Shown: positions 13,098 through 21,240 of the stretch, one piece after another
How positions within the stretch are numbered: the stretch's first letter is position 1
How the letters are laid out: each line of letters begins with the position of its first letter
IMG/VR virus record: IMGVR_UViG_3300050821_004792
Span: 1-56,155 of that record
Strand: one strand, 5' to 3'
Source of the DNA: a virus
DNA length: 56,155 nt
Made by a program: the position numbers and the translations under genes
Notes under the pieces: generated by a model
Seen by the model: only the letters and a program-made list of their open reading frames with translations
What the model was told of the DNA's origin: nothing
The model's database searches: none

Positions 13098-15268
13098 TGC
13101 CCAAATGTAGACGCTGCAAGGATACCGGGGAAACGTCAGAGTGGCATATCCCGATGGAGTTTAATCCCGGATCGGCGCTACAGAAAGCTAACCTGATCAA
13201 GCATTACGGGCTGGCCATGCCACACAAGCGAGGAGAAGACAGACTCACTACGGAATCCAAATACCTGAAGCGCTTCGCTAAGAAGTTTCCCGTCTTCGAT
13301 CGCATCATTGAGTGTCAGCAACGGGAGAAACTAATATCCACCTATATGTGGGAAGGTCGCCCCGATGGTCGTATTTCGACAATCTATGGATTCGCTCCGT
13401 CAACGTGGCGCAAAAGTAGCCGTCAAGTTAACCTTCAGAATATCCCGAAGCGGTCAGATCTTGCACATCTATTTCGAAAGATGCTCATTGCAGCACCTGG
13501 GCATGTTCTCATCGAGGCCGACTCGTCAGCAATTGAGGCAGTGCTTGTTGGCTTTTGTGCAGGAGATGCCGAGTATATTCGGCTGGCCCAGCTCGGGATT
13601 CACGACTTCGTTACCGCAAAGTGGTTATCGCTGGAGGTGGACGCCGGATGGGAAACAGAGAGTCTTAGAAGTGTCCTCAAGGGAATGAAGCGGGATCATT
13701 CAGACACTCGGGAAGCTGCTAAGCGTGGAGTACATGCTTGCCTTCCTGGAGATCACGAAGTATTGACTGAATCTGGCTGGGTACGTCTAGACGAGCTTTC
13801 AGCCGGAGTTCCTGTAGCACAGTGGGATAAAGGAAAGGTAAGTTTTGTCGCTCCGGTAAGGCACAGCTACAACTATCAGGGCTCTTTGATCAGTTTACAT
13901 GGTCGAGGGCTGAGCATCCGCATGACTCATAACCATCGTGTTCCTGTGTGTCGTGTTGGTCTCCATGATCTTAAAGTTCATCCAGCAGAAAGCCTCCCTC
14001 ACACAGGGCGGATACCAGTTTGTGGTGTGCTGGATGGGCCTTTAGGAACAGCAGGGTGGCTACAATTGGATATAGCGATCGCTGCGGATGCTAGTGTCAC
14101 CAAATTCAATCAGAGCGGTACGGCACAAGTAGCCTTCCACCTAGTGCGGCCTCGTAAGATTGAGCGTCTGAAGTGGCTGCTAAGAGTAGTCGGTATAAAG
14201 TTCTCGGTTAAGCCCTGTAAGTGCCACCCGAATGGTGTCAAGGTACGATTCACACATCCTGCGAATTCTCCTTGGCTAGAACGTGATTTGAAGACCTTTC
14301 GTATAACACCCTTACTCAATCTATCGCTGGCGACGAAGCGAATATTCCTTGAAGAACTGTTGCATTGGGACGGTACTGGCCGGGAACGGAAGGCTGGTAG
14401 CCAAACCAAATACATGTGCATAAACTACAAAAACGTCGTGACTGTGCAGACTATCGCCCATCTAACGGGTCAGCAATCACTAGTTCGGGGACATCCGCTA
14501 AATGGATATGTCAAGGACACAGATCGTCTCATATGGGACGCCTCTTATAATAATCGAAAGTTCTCTAGCATCGCTGAGAATGAACGCTGGGCAGAAACCT
14601 TTACAGGAACTGTTTATTGTCTGACCGTGCCGTCAGGATTCTTTATGGTACGTTATCAAGATCGGATCAGTGTAACTGGGAATAGCAACTACCTCCTGAG
14701 CCCCCACGGCCTGAACGATGAGTATCCTGAGTATTTCCCAACCCAGCGCAAGGGAAGGGAGTTCCAAGAGTTCTACTTCGGCTTGTTCCCCAAACTCCGG
14801 AGCTGGCACCAGTCGACGCTGGAGCGGGTGCATAGGGAAACGTACCTAGAGAATCACTACCAGTACCGTCACTACTTTTACTCCGTCTTCAGCTTTGACA
14901 AACGCCGGAATGACTGGATTCTCGGCGACGATGCCAAGCGTGCAGTAGCGTTCGTACCACAGTCGGACGCCTCAGCGATCCAGACCGAAGATATCATCCT
15001 GCTTGATAGCATGCTGGAAGTGGCGCCATATCTGCGTCTCATCATCCATGATAGCGTCGTCCTAGAAGTCCCCGAGAATGAGCTGGAATCGGTCGCTAGA
15101 AGGGTGCATACTGTGATGACCAGGCCACGAGCCGAGCTGGCCGGCCTCGCGATCGGCGCCGAGGTGAGCTGGGGACCAAGTTTAGGTGAGATGAGTCCGT
15201 TAACGTTTAAGGAGGAAACTAAATGCAATGTTCCAGAACAGCACGTTCAATTGGGAGTTTCGCTTTAG
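13097..15268 (+). CDS. Family A DNA polymerase domain (second half) containing an intein
   Basis: This 723-residue precursor yields a 408-residue polymerase after intein removal. It starts with PKCRRCK, completing the zinc knuckle of the upstream half. Visible motifs: the R-x-x-NLQNIPKR strand (112-119); motif A IEADSSAIEA with Asp142; O-helix TREAAKR (205-210); and, after the intein, motif C IIHDS (Asp652). Motif C has Ser where E. coli Pol I has Glu. RAVAFVPQSDASAIQ is the helix before motif C. The exonuclease is in the separate gene ending at 12335. It replicates phage DNA, presumably as a complex of both halves. Its 3' end overlaps the lipoprotein-like gene by 46 bases. Confidence 0.9.
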   Translation: MPKCRRCKDTGETSEWHIPMEFNPGSALQKANLIKHYGLAMPHKRGEDRLTTESKYLKRFAKKFPVFDRIIECQQREKLISTYMWEGRPDGRISTIYGFAPSTWRKSSRQVNLQNIPKRSDLAHLFRKMLIAAPGHVLIEADSSAIEAVLVGFCAGDAEYIRLAQLGIHDFVTAKWLSLEVDAGWETESLRSVLKGMKRDHSDTREAAKRGVHACLPGDHEVLTESGWVRLDELSAGVPVAQWDKGKVSFVAPVRHSYNYQGSLISLHGRGLSIRMTHNHRVPVCRVGLHDLKVHPAESLPHTGRIPVCGVLDGPLGTAGWLQLDIAIAADASVTKFNQSGTAQVAFHLVRPRKIERLKWLLRVVGIKFSVKPCKCHPNGVKVRFTHPANSPWLERDLKTFRITPLLNLSLATKRIFLEELLHWDGTGRERKAGSQTKYMCINYKNVVTVQTIAHLTGQQSLVRGHPLNGYVKDTDRLIWDASYNNRKFSSIAENERWAETFTGTVYCLTVPSGFFMVRYQDRISVTGNSNYLLSPHGLNDEYPEYFPTQRKGREFQEFYFGLFPKLRSWHQSTLERVHRETYLENHYQYRHYFYSVFSFDKRRNDWILGDDAKRAVAFVPQSDASAIQTEDIILLDSMLEVAPYLRLIIHDSVVLEVPENELESVARRVHTVMTRPRAELAGLAIGAEVSWGPSLGEMSPLTFKEETKCNVPEQHVQLGVSL
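13739..14683 (+). other. Intein in DNA polymerase (with degenerate homing domain)
   Basis: These 315 residues (215-529 of the precursor) begin with Cys: CLPGDHEVLTESGWVRLDEL is block A. Block B is GLSIRMTHNHRVPV, with THNH. The end, GTVYCLTVPSGFF...ISVTGN, is blocks F and G, followed by Ser as the +1 extein residue. The junction reads GVHA / SNYLLSPHG, inside the polymerase O-helix. The middle has weak LAGLIDADG-like segments (DIAIAADAS; FLEELLHWDGT), so homing activity is doubtful. The penultimate residue is Gly rather than the common His. Confidence 0.9.
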
Positions 15269-15792
15269 CATGTGTCGTGGCGATGGGCACGATGACCACT
15301 ACCGCCTGCCCCACCGACCAAGTGCTGGCAGACCTAAACTTGGCCCTACAGATCGCCGTCCAGATCATTCCAGCAGTGACGGCCGTCAGTCCAGTCGAGG
15401 GAGCTGCCATCCAACGAGTCAGCGCCGTCGCCACTGGGATCCTGACCGTAATCGAGTCCGACTATCGGGCATACGAGGCGTCTAAGGCCGTTACCGATCT
15501 CCAGAAGTTACAGGCAGTCCTCGATGCAGCCAAGGCTAACCTGACTGCTGAGATCGCTGCTGCTCACATCACCGATCCAGCAGTTGTCGCCAAGGTGACT
15601 GCGTGGGCCAATCTCATCTATAGCGTAACTGATGCGATCCTGAGCGCGATTGAGGGTAACGGCGGCGCCGCGAGTGTGCCAGTGCGAGCTATGAAACTGA
15701 GTAAGCCACTACCGACACCGAAGGCACTCAAGGCGGGGTGGTCAGGGAATGTCTGTAAAGGGGAAGAGGCATGCTCGGCTCTAGTTAGGTGA
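15223..15792 (+). CDS. Putative exported/lipoprotein-like helical protein
   Basis: A 189-residue protein with a strong aaggaggaaac before the ATG. Residues 8-29 form a signal-like hydrophobic stretch ending TTTAC, a possible lipobox. The rest is Ala-rich and helical (DLNLALQIAVQIIPAVTAVS), with a final Cys pair (VCKGEEAC). It is the last plus-strand gene and converges on the lysin gene, overlapping it by 8 bases. A spanin- or holin-like role is possible but not shown. Confidence 0.55.
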   Translation: MQCSRTARSIGSFALACVVAMGTMTTTACPTDQVLADLNLALQIAVQIIPAVTAVSPVEGAAIQRVSAVATGILTVIESDYRAYEASKAVTDLQKLQAVLDAAKANLTAEIAAAHITDPAVVAKVTAWANLIYSVTDAILSAIEGNGGAASVPVRAMKLSKPLPTPKALKAGWSGNVCKGEEACSALVR

Positions 15793-16177
15793 ACAGCCCA
15801 TTGGGGATCGTGGCTAGCACCTCCAGTTCCCGGTCCCCGCTGGTCCAGATCTTCTCCCGGATGTCCCGGCTAAGGATAATGCATCCCTCGCTGGAAAAGC
15901 CTGGGCTGATCACTGAGTCTCCATGGATCAGAAATCCGAATCTGTCGAACATGATATTGCCAGTGGAAGGGTCAAGAGGTAGAACGTATGGCCCATGTGT
16001 GACTGTGTCCCTAGGCTCTCCGATCGCATAGCCTCCTACCGGAATCGGTCCAAGATTGTGGAGGCTAGTGGCATCCGGGCGGTTCTTGTACTCAAGGGCA
16101 CCGGAGTAGCCAATTCCAATAAGGTCTCCGGTAGCGGAGTATATCCTCCCGCTGATTAACTCGTAGAACCAGCTCAT
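15785..16177 (-). CDS. L,D-transpeptidase-like peptidoglycan enzyme (DUF2778/Tlde1 type), candidate lysin
   Basis: A 130-residue protein with the motifs LHNLGPIPVGGYAIG, THGPYVLPLDPSTGNIMF, FLIHGDS and SSEGCIILSRDIREKI. The His in HGDS and the Cys in SEGCI are the catalytic pair of the YkuD-like/DUF2778 fold. Relatives cut or exchange peptidoglycan cross-links. Standing first in a block with membrane proteins, it is the best lysin candidate in the genome. There is no signal peptide, so it would need a holin. Confidence 0.78.
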   Translation of the reverse strand: MSWFYELISGRIYSATGDLIGIGYSGALEYKNRPDATSLHNLGPIPVGGYAIGEPRDTVTHGPYVLPLDPSTGNIMFDRFGFLIHGDSVISPGFSSEGCIILSRDIREKIWTSGDRELEVLATIPNGLFT

Positions 16178-16368
16178 ATCACTCTCCAGACCTTGGTAGA
16201 GAGCCAGTCGAGAATGGTGATCTGGGACTTGGGCGGAACCGGATCCATAGCCGTAGGCAAATCCTTGGGATCTGCTTCAACCTCCATCTCAATTACACGT
16301 AGATCCGTCGTGGGTGCCAGTACCTTGATCACCCGGACCCGGCGGATTTTGCTGAAGATGGGCATCAT
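16174..16368 (-). CDS. Small hypothetical protein, lysis block
   Basis: A 64-residue protein overlapping its neighbours at both ends by 4 bases. The sequence suggests a short beta-rich domain (VRVIKVLAPTTDLRVIEMEV). It lies between the transpeptidase-like gene and the glycosidase-like gene. The function is unknown. Confidence 0.6.
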   Translation of the reverse strand: MMPIFSKIRRVRVIKVLAPTTDLRVIEMEVEADPKDLPTAMDPVPPKSQITILDWLSTKVWRVI

Positions 16369-17240
16369 TTTCCGATGCGCTTCCCCGAGAGCACCGCTGC
16401 AATGTGCTCAATCCCTGTGCCCTCGTCATGGTCGTTCCAAGTCGCGATTGCGATATATGGCGCCGTCGCCGGCGTCACCGCTAGCTGATCAAAAAACCAG
16501 TTCCCGGCCTGATGATCGATTACCCGAGTTGGGAAGCCTCCCCATACCGACTGGGCATAGTTGCGGATCCCACGGAAACTGATAGCGGTTGTCCCGACAG
16601 GCATCGCCTGACCACCATCATTGAACATGACATTGACAGCTGGCACGCGCATTGTCGGCTTGAGGTTGTCAGCCTTTAGCGCCGCCAGCGAGTCTACGGG
16701 ATTGTGTGCGTCGGCCGGGATGCTTGGCCATGAGAATCCGGTATGCCACGAGAGCAGCGGAGATGGAATGACAGCTTGAACTGAGCCAATGTTAGCCCCT
16801 GCTGAGGCACCAAGGTCAAACTCTAGGATAAACTGCTCTGGAAGGTAGCAGGGGGAGGCTAGCATCCGTTGCGTATCGATATGCTGTAAGGCCGCGATCA
16901 CGGCCTGGGCAGGATTTGGTTGTCCTTTAGCGATCCACTGATCCAGCAGCAGCGCAAATAGCATCTGCCGCTCCATACAACCCTCCCAGATCTTAATCGT
17001 GGCATCATGGAGGAAGGGATTGACCGTAGGACCTTGCCAGGTAACGATTACTCCCTCGATCCCGCAGTCTCGCATAGTGTCGAGCTGAGCAGCGACCACA
17101 GCTGGATCATTTGACTGGTAGCGGCTGACACGATGAACCTTGACCGGATTCCCTTCACCGTACCACGCCATCATATGAGCGAGTAAGCGTCCATTCCAGC
17201 CAGGAATACCAGTCTGTAGCGTCTGCTTAAGATTCATCAT
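16365..17240 (-). CDS. Glycoside hydrolase GH71/GH99-like protein
   Basis: A 291-residue protein. Near the N-terminus it reads LLAHMMAWYGEGNPVKVHRV, then SRYQSNDPAVVAAQLDTMRD, then CGIEGVIVTWQGP. Near the C-terminus it reads IATWNDHDEGTGIE. This is the framework of GH71/GH99-like (beta/alpha)8 glycosidases, including the acidic residues late in the barrel. It has no signal peptide. It could cleave host wall or capsule polysaccharide, either at lysis or as a virion depolymerase. Confidence 0.68.
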   Translation of the reverse strand: MMNLKQTLQTGIPGWNGRLLAHMMAWYGEGNPVKVHRVSRYQSNDPAVVAAQLDTMRDCGIEGVIVTWQGPTVNPFLHDATIKIWEGCMERQMLFALLLDQWIAKGQPNPAQAVIAALQHIDTQRMLASPCYLPEQFILEFDLGASAGANIGSVQAVIPSPLLSWHTGFSWPSIPADAHNPVDSLAALKADNLKPTMRVPAVNVMFNDGGQAMPVGTTAISFRGIRNYAQSVWGGFPTRVIDHQAGNWFFDQLAVTPATAPYIAIATWNDHDEGTGIEHIAAVLSGKRIGK

Positions 17241-17466
17241 GGGGCGACCCCTTAGGCACTCCCGGCACCGTTACCGAGCTTGCATCTCTCTCGTCCTGCC
17301 GACCTTGGGCCTTAGCAGCGACCACCAGCTCCGTCAGACGGCTATTCAGACTCAGGTGGACATCTTGGATCTTGGACCCGTTACGTAGAGATGTCACGAA
17401 GGCCGCCAACGATAAGATTGTGGGGGCAGCTCCGGCAATCAGCGCGACTTGCACCGCGTCGGTCAT
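17227..17466 (-). CDS. Small membrane protein with coiled tail (holin candidate)
   Basis: A 79-residue protein. ATG 17466 has ggaggt upstream and is preferred to GTG 17484. One membrane helix (VQVALIAGAAPTILSLAAFV) is followed by a polar helical tail (LNSRLTELVVAAKAQGRQDE). This arrangement is usual for phage class III-like holins or lysis-associated membrane proteins. Confidence 0.6.
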   Translation of the reverse strand: MTDAVQVALIAGAAPTILSLAAFVTSLRNGSKIQDVHLSLNSRLTELVVAAKAQGRQDERDASSVTVPGVPKGSPHDES

Positions 17467-17467
17467 A

Positions 17468-17626
17468 TTACCTCCAGTGGACACTAAGCCCCGAGCTACC
17501 TAGGAGAATGCTCAGGTAAAAGCACGCCAAGCTGAGCCATCCCAGTGACCACCTCGGCTGGCCAACGTTGAAGCCGGCGAGACACGCCAAGCAGAAAGCG
17601 AACACTAGCAATATGGTCGAGATCAT
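17468..17626 (-). CDS. Two-span small membrane protein (holin/antiholin candidate)
   Basis: A 52-residue ORF with a perfect aaaggagg before the ATG and its stop 1 base before the next start. Two hydrophobic segments, STILLVFAFCLACLAGFN and SLGWLSLACFYLSILLGS, are joined by a short polar turn (VGQPRW). It lies between two other small membrane proteins. Confidence 0.6.
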   Translation of the reverse strand: MISTILLVFAFCLACLAGFNVGQPRWSLGWLSLACFYLSILLGSSGLSVHWR

Positions 17627-17638
17627 TGTAGTCCTCCT

Positions 17639-17950
17639 TTATCCAACAGCTTTGGGCGGCACGGGTGGTGCAGGTGGTGCATCCTTAATCGCTGCTACCT
17701 TAGCCTCGATTACTGCTTTCTGCTCCACAGCTGGATTCTCGACTGTGGAGACTGCTACCTGAGTTGCGGTCGAATGCTCATCCTGACCCTTAGCTGCTAC
17801 GCCAACAATGACTGGCCCAATAGCAGCAAAGCAGATACAGAGTATGTATAGCCATGGCGGCATCGCTACTTTGGCTGCGCCCAGCGCAATCGGAATCACC
17901 CCGAATCCTGCCATGATGCCACCAATCGTCGTTAACCAGTTCTTACGCAT
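17639..17950 (-). CDS. Two-span membrane protein with long tail (holin candidate)
   Basis: A 103-residue protein. Two membrane helices (TIGGIMAGFGVIPIALGAA and WLYILCICFAAIGPVIVGVA) are followed by a polar, Ala/Pro/Val-rich tail ending PPAPPVPPKAVG. The helix pair and its place beside the lysin genes fit a holin. Confidence 0.6.
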   Translation of the reverse strand: MRKNWLTTIGGIMAGFGVIPIALGAAKVAMPPWLYILCICFAAIGPVIVGVAAKGQDEHSTATQVAVSTVENPAVEQKAVIEAKVAAIKDAPPAPPVPPKAVG

Positions 17951-17960
17951 TTACGCCACC

Positions 17961-20900
17961 CTAGGGTACAATCTTAACTCCCCCCGTTCCATCAATCTTA
18001 ATACCAGTATCAATGGTCACACCACTGGTGGTAGATAACATGGAAAATGTAGCAGTGACCGTGGTCAAGGAGTTGATCGTCAATGAGCAGGTTGTTGCCG
18101 TTCCTGCACATGCGCCTCCCCAGCCGGAGAATATATTACCAGCATTAGGAGACTCTGTTAAGACTACGACAGTTCCTGGGGGATATGCAGTCGTACATGT
18201 ACCTGGGCAGGAAATCTGACTTAAGCTATCTTGGACTATGCCGTTGCCAGTTACGGTAAGGTTAAAGCTGAAGCCTGCATCCAAGAGCGGGCCGCTACCG
18301 CACGAAGTGGCACAAGTGTAAAGCAGGCTATTTATTGCGCTCTGGATCGTAGCCGGATTGGCCCCGTAGTCCGTGCCGTCGTCTGCTGCATTGTGGTAAA
18401 CGCTGGTTGAGTCGAGCACGTAGTTCTGAAAGTTTGCGTTGTTGCCGTCGAAGGCTACTCCATTCATCATGTCGTGCAGCCCAACGCAGGTGGCATCTGC
18501 CGCAGCACCGGGGCACACGGTTGCAGCCGGAAACGTCAGCGTGATCGGAGGATGAGCCCCTGCGTTTACGCCGCCCATTTCCGTATATTTCGTGTTGAGC
18601 CGTCCAGGAAAATCCGTGTACGTAGCAACGGAACTTACCGAGTCAAAAATCAACTCACTACATCCAATTGCGTTAAACCCGTTAGCACAGCCCTCTGCGT
18701 TTGTACCCCCTTGTGAAATCCACCCCGCCCACCCGGTAGTCGGCGTGTTCACGGCTACTAGATTATTTTTGAACGTAGAACCTTGCGCGACGATGTTTGC
18801 ATTACATCTTCCCATCTGGGCGACGGTGCCAAAGGCAGTGCCATTTTCTGTCGCTCCTGCTTGCTGCCAAGTCACGTTGCCGCCGCTCGTGCCGAGGTAA
18901 TAAAAAGTGCCGTTAAAGTCGCTAGGCGTCACTCCGCTAACTTCTACGATTAAAGACCCGGCATTGTTAAGTGTTGCCCAACCTGTAAGGCTGGTCAGAG
19001 CGGCAGTGACGATCCCGCCGCTGCGCGACAGGCTTGTAATCGTGGTCGTATGCTGAGGCCCTCCAGCGCATGCCGTATCCGAGTAAGGAGCCACAGGAAA
19101 AACTCCATCATAGATGAATCCGTTGTTGGCACCAGCCGCCGTCGTATCCATGATCATAGTGTTGTGGCTGAAGTTAACGTTGTGAGGGTTGCCGATGAAG
19201 TTTGTAATCACACAGTTGGTCGCGGTGGAAGCAACCGCTGATGTGTTATTGTAAACAACAGTTAATCCGCCCGGAACTGTGCCTGCTTGTGCTACAGGCC
19301 CAGTGCTAAACCCTGATATTGAAGTCGGTAAGTTCCAAGTCGAATCCGAACAACCTTGTACTGTGAAATAGTCCCCTTGAACGATCTGGGTCTGACTTAA
19401 TCCAACTGGTCCTTGTAAGCAAGTCAAAGTGATCTGCGATCCTGAACGGGTGCCATTACATATAAAGACCTGACCAGCACTGGCAAGTCTGACAGGATAA
19501 GGATGGCTTAATAGGTTGAAGTGATCGTAGAGATTACTGTTACCCTGGTCATAAATTACGTTGTTAGTGATGTTTACGTCACGCAGAGCGGGGGCAACGC
19601 CGCCGCCATTCGTCGGGTAGCCACTGCGCCCGCTTATGTCGAATCCAACCAGAGAATGACGGCAGATGTTATTCGTCTCCGTTATTTCTTGTAATACAGT
19701 TTGCGGATTATCACATTGCAAACCGGCAGAACACGGTCGCGGATTGAGTTCATAGCACTCCCCGTTTTGCTGCCCACTTTCATCAATAAGCTCGGCGACA
19801 TTCCCATCAATAACAACATATTGACCTACCTTCAGTTCAAATCCGGCTTTTAGTGTCAGGTTAGGTCCTAAATACCCACTCCCAACCAATGTCGGCGGAT
19901 TGGTAAAACGATTGCCGCGTACTTCCAAATTCTGAAGATAGTAGAACGGATCGGTTCCAGAAATACCTCCCGTTAAAAGAGGCATCGACGCGCCTGACAA
20001 CCAATTATGGACTATAGCCACCGGCCCCGTGCCACGGGCGATTCCAACCGCATGACTCTCGCCGCCACCTGGATAAGCAAAGTAATCACCGTAGCTATAT
20101 TTCAGTGAGCAATTAGAGCAATCGGCCAATTTTATTGCGGTGACGATGTGCGTCGTGCTTGGGCCGCCCGCATTGAAGGACGTAACGCAGGATGGGCTGG
20201 AGGCTGCCGTGGCAAGAATGTTAATTGAGAGTCCGGTGCCAACCCCTGGCTGCGCTCCTCCATCCGTGGTTGCTACGTTGTTTCCGACCGAATAACCTGA
20301 TCCAGCATTGGTGAGCGTAACCAGCGACACCACTCCTCCCGACACCGTGCTTGCAGAATAAGTTGCGGTTCCGCTCCCGGTATTTATTGTGCCCGTATCG
20401 TTCTTGACGTAACCCGTTCCTCCAGAATTGATACTGTACTGCGTTATGCCCCCGACTGCATTGCACCAATCTGTGCCGTTCCCGGTAAAGTAGATATTCT
20501 CTAGATGCCAGTTGGAGGCAAACTGGCTAATCTGAGTCGCAACATTCGTGCTCCCCGCTGATACTAGAAAGGTCGCCGCCGTGTTGGTTTTAACCACCCT
20601 AAAGTTGGCATTCTTGATCACGAGACCCGCCGGGCCGAGGTTCGTTGTCACATCCCATCCGCCAGATTGGATCAGCATGGCCGTGTTACCCGGACTTGGC
20701 CAATTCCCTTCTAGCGTCCACATCGAGCCGATATCATTCGCGCAGCCGTAATTGGTGCCTGTCCACCAAGTAGAGATGTCGCCAGAAGGAGGCTGGCGCG
20801 TTCCTGTATCGTCCGTGCCGTGCGAACATACCGTTTGCCCTTGGGGAAGCGGAGTGTCCGAGTCGAATACAATAACTTTTGTTGGGAGCGCTCCGGAAAC

Positions 20901-21239
20901 AATCTTGGGAAGGATGGTCAGGCTTTGGTATGCCGTCGCACCGGGACAAGGGGAAGGTAGTGTATGAGATGCTCCGGTCTGTATCAAGGTCCCGTGCTCC
21001 ACCTTGATAAGCCAGTTATCATCTACTCCATCAAAGGCCCAATCACAATACGCCTGCTGCATTGCTGCAAAACATGCATCTCCGGTGACGCACTGGTAAA
21101 AATCTCCTCCGGTCGGACCAAGCACACGAGTCGTTGTGAAAATAGGATCAACAATTTTAGTGGCCCATTGCTGTGGCAACGTCTGTGCATTAGCCAATAA
21201 CGCAAGCAAGACTGTACATATTGTTAAAGCTATTCTCAT
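17961..21239 (-). CDS. Large secreted-type beta-helix fibre/spike protein with InlB-type repeat end
   Basis: About 1092 residues. ATG 21239 gives the signal peptide MRIALTICTVLLALLANA|QT; an in-frame GTG at 21263 is less likely. Many short Asn/Gly/Thr-rich repeats and GNRF-, NNVI- and NNLV-type turns suggest a right-handed beta-helix (tail-spike or surface pectate-lyase-like). The C-terminus holds a divergent InlB/Big-type repeat (VVLTESPNAGNIFSGWGGAC, then TINSLTTVTATFS). It follows the next fibre gene by 1 base. It is a probable receptor-binding or enzymatic spike; the export signal on it is unexpected. Confidence 0.7.
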   Translation of the reverse strand: MRIALTICTVLLALLANAQTLPQQWATKIVDPIFTTTRVLGPTGGDFYQCVTGDACFAAMQQAYCDWAFDGVDDNWLIKVEHGTLIQTGASHTLPSPCPGATAYQSLTILPKIVSGALPTKVIVFDSDTPLPQGQTVCSHGTDDTGTRQPPSGDISTWWTGTNYGCANDIGSMWTLEGNWPSPGNTAMLIQSGGWDVTTNLGPAGLVIKNANFRVVKTNTAATFLVSAGSTNVATQISQFASNWHLENIYFTGNGTDWCNAVGGITQYSINSGGTGYVKNDTGTINTGSGTATYSASTVSGGVVSLVTLTNAGSGYSVGNNVATTDGGAQPGVGTGLSINILATAASSPSCVTSFNAGGPSTTHIVTAIKLADCSNCSLKYSYGDYFAYPGGGESHAVGIARGTGPVAIVHNWLSGASMPLLTGGISGTDPFYYLQNLEVRGNRFTNPPTLVGSGYLGPNLTLKAGFELKVGQYVVIDGNVAELIDESGQQNGECYELNPRPCSAGLQCDNPQTVLQEITETNNICRHSLVGFDISGRSGYPTNGGGVAPALRDVNITNNVIYDQGNSNLYDHFNLLSHPYPVRLASAGQVFICNGTRSGSQITLTCLQGPVGLSQTQIVQGDYFTVQGCSDSTWNLPTSISGFSTGPVAQAGTVPGGLTVVYNNTSAVASTATNCVITNFIGNPHNVNFSHNTMIMDTTAAGANNGFIYDGVFPVAPYSDTACAGGPQHTTTITSLSRSGGIVTAALTSLTGWATLNNAGSLIVEVSGVTPSDFNGTFYYLGTSGGNVTWQQAGATENGTAFGTVAQMGRCNANIVAQGSTFKNNLVAVNTPTTGWAGWISQGGTNAEGCANGFNAIGCSELIFDSVSSVATYTDFPGRLNTKYTEMGGVNAGAHPPITLTFPAATVCPGAAADATCVGLHDMMNGVAFDGNNANFQNYVLDSTSVYHNAADDGTDYGANPATIQSAINSLLYTCATSCGSGPLLDAGFSFNLTVTGNGIVQDSLSQISCPGTCTTAYPPGTVVVLTESPNAGNIFSGWGGACAGTATTCSLTINSLTTVTATFSMLSTTSGVTIDTGIKIDGTGGVKIVP

Positions 21240-21240
21240 A

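Noticed and set aside
13711-13735. Third copy of the CTAAGCGTG operator half-site
   Set aside because: It lies inside the polymerase codons for AAKRGV next to the intein and has no second half, so it is a chance match.
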